Positions 32,749 to 34,864 of a DNA stretch of 34,864 bases are shown one piece after another (position 1 is the first letter of the stretch; each line of letters begins with the position of its first letter). The stretch comes from Roseicyclus sp. Its GTDB lineage: Bacteria; Pseudomonadota; Alphaproteobacteria; Rhodobacterales; Rhodobacteraceae. The position numbers were made by a program, and so were the translations under genes. The notes under the pieces are model-generated. The model did not search any database. It was not told where the DNA came from and saw only the letters and a program-made list of their open reading frames with translations. The stretch lies in the NCBI GenBank assembly GCA_016763475.1, contig JAESTV010000279.1, positions 1 to 34,864 of the forward strand, in the 5' to 3' direction.

Positions 32749-32802
32749 CGTTCGGCCCTCCGTTCGGCCCTCCGTTCGGCCTCCCGTCTGGCCTCCCGTC
32801 TG
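32749..32802. repeat. 12-bp tandem repeat
   Basis: CGTTCGGCCCTC is repeated at 32749, 32761, 32773 (last bases CTCC) and 32785 (CGTCTGGCCTCC), with a half copy at 32797. It sits between the VOC relic and the end of the RTX gene. Read on the minus strand it gives NGGP-like units joined to the relic. Confidence 0.8.
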
Positions 32803-32822
32803 AATCCGTATCAGACGCGGTA

Positions 32823-34520
32823 TCAGGCAACTGCGCCAAGGACCGTGACTGTCCCCGCTGCCTGCGCCGCTGTGACACCGGCGAGTAAGAGGTAGACATC
32901 GCCGTCGATCACAACCTCAGTGCCGCCAGCCACATCGTTGAGTGTGAACGGAACCGCCGCGTTAGTGGCGTCGCCGTTGATGTAGGTGACGTTCACCGCT
33001 TCAGTCGCAGGGTCGAGATCGGTGATCTCTGTCAGCGGGAAGCCGATGGTGCCGCCAAAATCGACGTCAGTTTCAGACCGAATGATATTAAATTCATCGA
33101 CCCCTGCACCACCGGTCAATTCCGAAAAACCGTCCACGGAATTCAGCGTATCATTGCCATCGCCGCCATCCAGGGTTTCAGGGAATATCTCAGTGAAGAG
33201 GAAATCGGCATGGCCGCCGCCGTTCAAAACGTCATCACCCGCGCCGCCAGACAGGTTATCGCGGAATTGACCGCCATCGAGGGTATCGTTCCCGTCTTCC
33301 CCAATCAGGACATCGCGGCCATCGCCACCGGCGAGGGAATCGTTGCCAGCCCCGCCGTTAAGCGTGTCGTTAAATCCAGTGCCGACAAGCGTATCATCGC
33401 CAGCACCCGATTCGGCGAAGTCACCGGAAAATCCGCCGTTCGGAGCAAACGCCTCGATGGAGAAACGAATTTCGTCGTCCTCTGTCAGGCCCTCCAGTTT
33501 CGCATAAACGTCACCGTCGATAAGAATCTCAAGCCCGCTGCCGTCAGCAGCGTTGCGGGTCTCCACATCCAGGGCGAATGCGTCGTCTGTTGGATCACCG
33601 AAGTCTTCCACATCCACCCCAATCCACATCGCCTCGGTTGACGGGTCGTAATCGCGGATCACGACTTCTCCGTTGGGCACACCAATGCGGGTGTCGATCA
33701 GGAAGGTATCGGAACCTTCACCACCGACCAGCGTATCGCCACTGTCACCGACAAGCGTGTCCTCGCCGTAACCACCGAAGACAAGTTGCCCCACCGATGA
33801 GGTGGTGGGATCATTGGAATACAGATTATCATCGCCGCCATAGCCGCGCAGCGTGTCGGCGCCCTCAAAGCCATCAATCGTGTCGTCACCCGCGCCGCCG
33901 ATCAGTTGATCATCACCGCCATGCCCGTTGATGAAATCGGAACCGGGGCCGCCCTGAATGGTGTCGTTGCCATCACCTCCGCCAAGAACGTCGTTGCCAA
34001 AGCCGCCATTGATGGAATCGTCTCCAGCCATTCCACGAATCAAATCAGCGCCGCCATCACCCAGAAGCGTATCCGCGCCGTCGCCGCCAATCAGGTTGTC
34101 GGCACCAGCCCCGCCGCGCACAAAGCCATCACCCGCGCCGCCAGCATATGTGTCGGGTCCATTGCCGAGGAAGGCTGTGTTGTCACCCGCGCCGCCATTC
34201 ACCACGTCGGGACCGCCGCCACCAAACACGGTGCTTTCGCCGTCACCCAGATCAACAGTGTCTGCGCCGAAGCCCAGGTCAATGCGGAAATCACCGGGGT
34301 CCTGGACATCCACGTGATCGTTGCCTGCGAAGGTCAGGATATCGGGCTGGCTGCCATCATTTATGAGGATATTGTCATCGCCATCAGTGCCGTTGAACGG
34401 GTCCGAGGAACCGGGGAAAGCGCCGGATCCGGAGCCGGAACTGGGCGTATCATCGTCGTCATCACCGAGGAACAAAGCAAGGCCAAGGCCGATAAGCAGA
34501 AGTGGTAAAATGGCTAACAT
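32823..34520 (-). CDS. Membrane-anchored RTX calcium-binding protein
   Basis: This is a 565-aa protein from the ATG at 34520, preceded by GGGGG. The N-terminus MLAILPLLLIGLGLALFLGD is a single hydrophobic segment followed at once by a run of Asp and a Ser/Gly linker. That suits a Sec-type anchor instead of type I secretion. About 15-20 GGxGxDxux nonapeptides form two arrays. Each array ends in a similar module: IRDYDPSTEAMWIGV...LIDGDVYAKLEGLT and ITDLDPATEAVNVTY...VIDGDVYLLLAGVT, the second forming the C-terminus. It should bind calcium at the cell surface or periplasm; the ligand or partner is unknown. Confidence 0.87.
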   Translation of the reverse strand: MLAILPLLLIGLGLALFLGDDDDDTPSSGSGSGAFPGSSDPFNGTDGDDNILINDGSQPDILTFAGNDHVDVQDPGDFRIDLGFGADTVDLGDGESTVFGGGGPDVVNGGAGDNTAFLGNGPDTYAGGAGDGFVRGGAGADNLIGGDGADTLLGDGGADLIRGMAGDDSINGGFGNDVLGGGDGNDTIQGGPGSDFINGHGGDDQLIGGAGDDTIDGFEGADTLRGYGGDDNLYSNDPTTSSVGQLVFGGYGEDTLVGDSGDTLVGGEGSDTFLIDTRIGVPNGEVVIRDYDPSTEAMWIGVDVEDFGDPTDDAFALDVETRNAADGSGLEILIDGDVYAKLEGLTEDDEIRFSIEAFAPNGGFSGDFAESGAGDDTLVGTGFNDTLNGGAGNDSLAGGDGRDVLIGEDGNDTLDGGQFRDNLSGGAGDDVLNGGGHADFLFTEIFPETLDGGDGNDTLNSVDGFSELTGGAGVDEFNIIRSETDVDFGGTIGFPLTEITDLDPATEAVNVTYINGDATNAAVPFTLNDVAGGTEVVIDGDVYLLLAGVTAAQAAGTVTVLGAVA

Positions 34521-34864
34521 GGTAAAACCCCCTGTCGGAGCCGGTCTTATTGGACGGCGCCTGAATGTGTCGGCTGTTCGATTTTTCGATCTAGCCCGGT
34601 CCATTGGCAGACGGATTCCGGGCGGGCCACGTCTCTTGCCTAATTTTCGACGATTTGTTGACACTTTGAAAGCCTCCTATTTCCATATTTTTCAGGAGAT
34701 TGGAATATAATGTTAACTATTTGGACGCGTTGTTTCCCATTCAGCGTCAATCGTCGGTTTCATTAACTACGTTCGGGGAATCCGGGTGGCCTCATCCAAA
34801 GTCCCCATGGGCAAACCATCCACCCGAACTGACCACCCCCCCGGCCCAGCCCCCGGCGTGCGCC
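34521..34864. other. Intergenic region upstream of the anchored RTX gene
   Basis: No coding ORF is seen to the window end. The section 34660-34720 is AT-rich (TTTCCATATTTTTCAGG, GAATATAATGTTAACTATTT) compared with the surrounding DNA and probably holds the RTX promoter. No repeat or RNA gene was recognised. Confidence 0.35.

Noticed and set aside
33210-34508. Plus-strand open frames of 143 and 200 codons in the second RTX gene
   Set aside because: These are Ala/Val/Ile-rich mirrors of RTX repeats, with no start signals.
1-34864. tRNA, rRNA, riboswitch, IS element or prophage
   Set aside because: No cloverleaf, rRNA segment, transposase, integrase or phage structural gene was recognised. No cobalamin-riboswitch-like element was seen upstream of cobC.

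Overview
The window is a GC-rich chromosomal segment that looks like a marine alphaproteobacterium of the Rhodobacteraceae (Roseobacter group). Reasons: the operon gpmI-envC-ctpA-rppH, an rsfS-rlmH pair, an Smc of about 1150 aa, the dgcN-dgcA D-glutamate pair, cbiB-cobC, and a short anchored RTX protein with a poly-Asp stretch, a form common in that family. No rRNA, tRNA, CRISPR array, IS element or prophage was found. The assignment is inference from gene content, not a database result.

Layout. 1-1190: repeat-rich upstream DNA, a small secreted protein and a membrane-anchored winged-helix protein. 1183-1672: a decayed alpha/beta-hydrolase relic. 1748-2757: two paralogous Tat-targeted mini-proteins, each with its own terminator, divergent from a JmjC/Cupin_4 oxygenase (2758-3933). 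3988-4503: a six-cysteine secreted protein. 4704-9233 (minus strand): gpmI, envC, ctpA, rppH. 9372-18373: a surface block with a 1228-aa protein carrying two glycosyltransferase modules, a beta-propeller/RTX protein, and kpsE-kpsT divergent from kpsM around a perfect 17-bp palindrome. 18434-19325: rlmH and rsfS. 19480-19773: a lipoprotein. 20034-23489: smc. 23584-24756: a lytic transglycosylase, followed by a 26-codon ORF. 24823-26711: cbiB and cobC. 26732-27757: glutathionyl-hydroquinone reductase. 28063-28413: an unknown 116-aa protein. 28564-30549: dgcN and dgcA, the latter with a 3' frameshift. 30717-31547: a secreted esterase. 31642-32496: D-amino-acid aminotransferase. 32493-32745: a VOC-protein relic. 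32823-34520: a membrane-anchored RTX protein.

How the parts fit together. The gpmI operon links glycolysis to cell-wall hydrolase control and RNA 5'-end processing. The 9-17 kb block looks like a surface polysaccharide and adhesin module sitting between two housekeeping gene sets. dgcN-dgcA with the downstream D-amino-acid aminotransferase suggests use of D-glutamate and other D-amino acids. The most promising undescribed unit is the pair of Tat mini-proteins, each with two TDxDxG...GRG units and a C-terminal GRGAPYC, beside a JmjC-type protein hydroxylase. Substrate and modifying enzyme is an attractive but untested reading.
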